From Flavobacteriaceae bacterium UBA5079 (lineage in GTDB: Bacteria > Bacteroidota > Bacteroidia > Flavobacteriales > Flavobacteriaceae): DNA of 7,492 bases. A program made the translations under genes and the position numbers. Within the stretch, counting starts at the first letter, position 1; the number at the start of each line of letters is the position of its first letter. Under the pieces are notes generated by a model that had not been told where the DNA came from, did no database searches, and saw only the letters and a program-made list of their open reading frames with translations. Below are positions 7,129 to 7,492 of this stretch, in pieces. The DNA lies in the NCBI GenBank assembly GCA_002414705.1, contig DIAL01000163.1:1-7492 (forward strand), given 5' to 3'.

Positions 7129-7492
7129 CAAGTGATTTGTGAGGCACGAACAAATGGTCTCGAGAACATCGAGAACGCACGTCAGTTCGAGTGCTAGTTT
7201 AGAGTGCAACGGCAAACTAGTGTATCGAGAACCAAGTGATTTGTGAGGCACGAACAAATGGTATCGAGAACATCAAGAACACACGTCAGTTCGAGTGCTA
7301 GTTTAGAGTGCAACGGCAAACGAGTGTATCGAGAACCAAGTGATTTGTGAGGCACGAACAAATGGTATCGAGAACCGAGTGCTAGTTTAGAGTGCAACGG
7401 CAAACGAGTGTATCGAGAACCAAGTGATTTGTGAGGTACGAACAAATGGTCTCGAGAACATCGAGAACGCACGTCAGTTCGAGTGCTAGTTT
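7119..7492. repeat. Tandem array of a ~104-bp unit with two alternating hairpins
   Basis: Four units start at 7119, 7223, 7327 and 7411 with the phrase TATCGAGAACC; the last is cut by the window end. Units 1 and 2 are 104 bp, and unit 3 is 84 bp. Each full unit holds hairpin A, ATTTGT-N9-ACAAAT (7135-7155, 7239-7259, 7343-7363, 7427-7447), and hairpin B, CTAGTTT-N13-AAACTAG (7194-7220). In units 2 and 3 hairpin B's right arm is AAACGAG (one mismatch; 7298-7324 and 7382-7408). The linkers repeat CGAGAAC and TTCGAGTG. Copies are nearly identical, implying recent expansion or homogenisation. The array is richer in GC than its surroundings. No reading frame in it is credible; the minus-strand open frame is a by-product of the repeats. 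It resembles REP/BIME-type intergenic palindromes, which is inference. Confidence 0.9.

Noticed and set aside
7194..7472. Minus-strand open frame of 92 codons with internal repeats
   Set aside because: It lies wholly inside the tandem DNA array, and its repeated peptide is a translation of the 104-bp unit; the 20-bp deletion in unit 3 would change its frame between copies.
7085..7492. CRISPR array
   Set aside because: Units are 84-104 bp and repetitive throughout, with no unique spacers and no short constant repeat; no cas gene is visible.

Overview
The window looks like a stretch of a marine-type Flavobacteriaceae (Bacteroidota) chromosome. Three things suggest this: a strongly AT-rich background, a large secreted protein with a C-terminal type IX secretion (T9SS) sorting domain, and a perfect match to the Bacteroidota -7 promoter box (TAnnTTTG). 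The assignment rests on gene content and style, not on a marker gene.

Layout. Positions 1-334 are a non-coding leader with an exact 17-bp direct repeat (41-57 and 177-193) and a small hairpin. Positions 335-3139 (+) encode a 934-residue secreted, T9SS-exported multidomain protein, closed by a clear rho-independent terminator at 3161-3193. Positions 3194-3751 are mostly empty, apart from a possible 44-codon ORF (3566-3700). Positions 3752-5533 (-) encode an HTTM-type (vitamin K-dependent carboxylase-like) membrane protein. It carries an inserted DCC/thioredoxin-like module whose usual cysteine motif appears to be lost. Divergent from it, after a short intergenic region, lies a tight two-gene unit: a very small exported-looking peptide (51 aa from TTG 5748, or 68 aa from ATG 5697), then an HPr-kinase-like ATP-binding protein (5872-7041) that starts inside the peptide gene. 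From 7085 to the window end is a tandem array of a ~104-bp unit made of two alternating hairpin modules, cut by the window edge.

How the parts may work together. The tiny leader-like peptide overlapping an HprK-like kinase is the most interesting arrangement. HprK-like proteins occur as tailoring kinases in some peptide (lasso/RiPP) gene clusters. Here no asparagine synthetase, B-type protease or transporter is visible, so a peptide-kinase pair of unknown output is an inference, not a demonstrated system. The divergent HTTM-DCC protein could be a partner or merely a neighbour. The T9SS protein appears to be an independent transcription unit.
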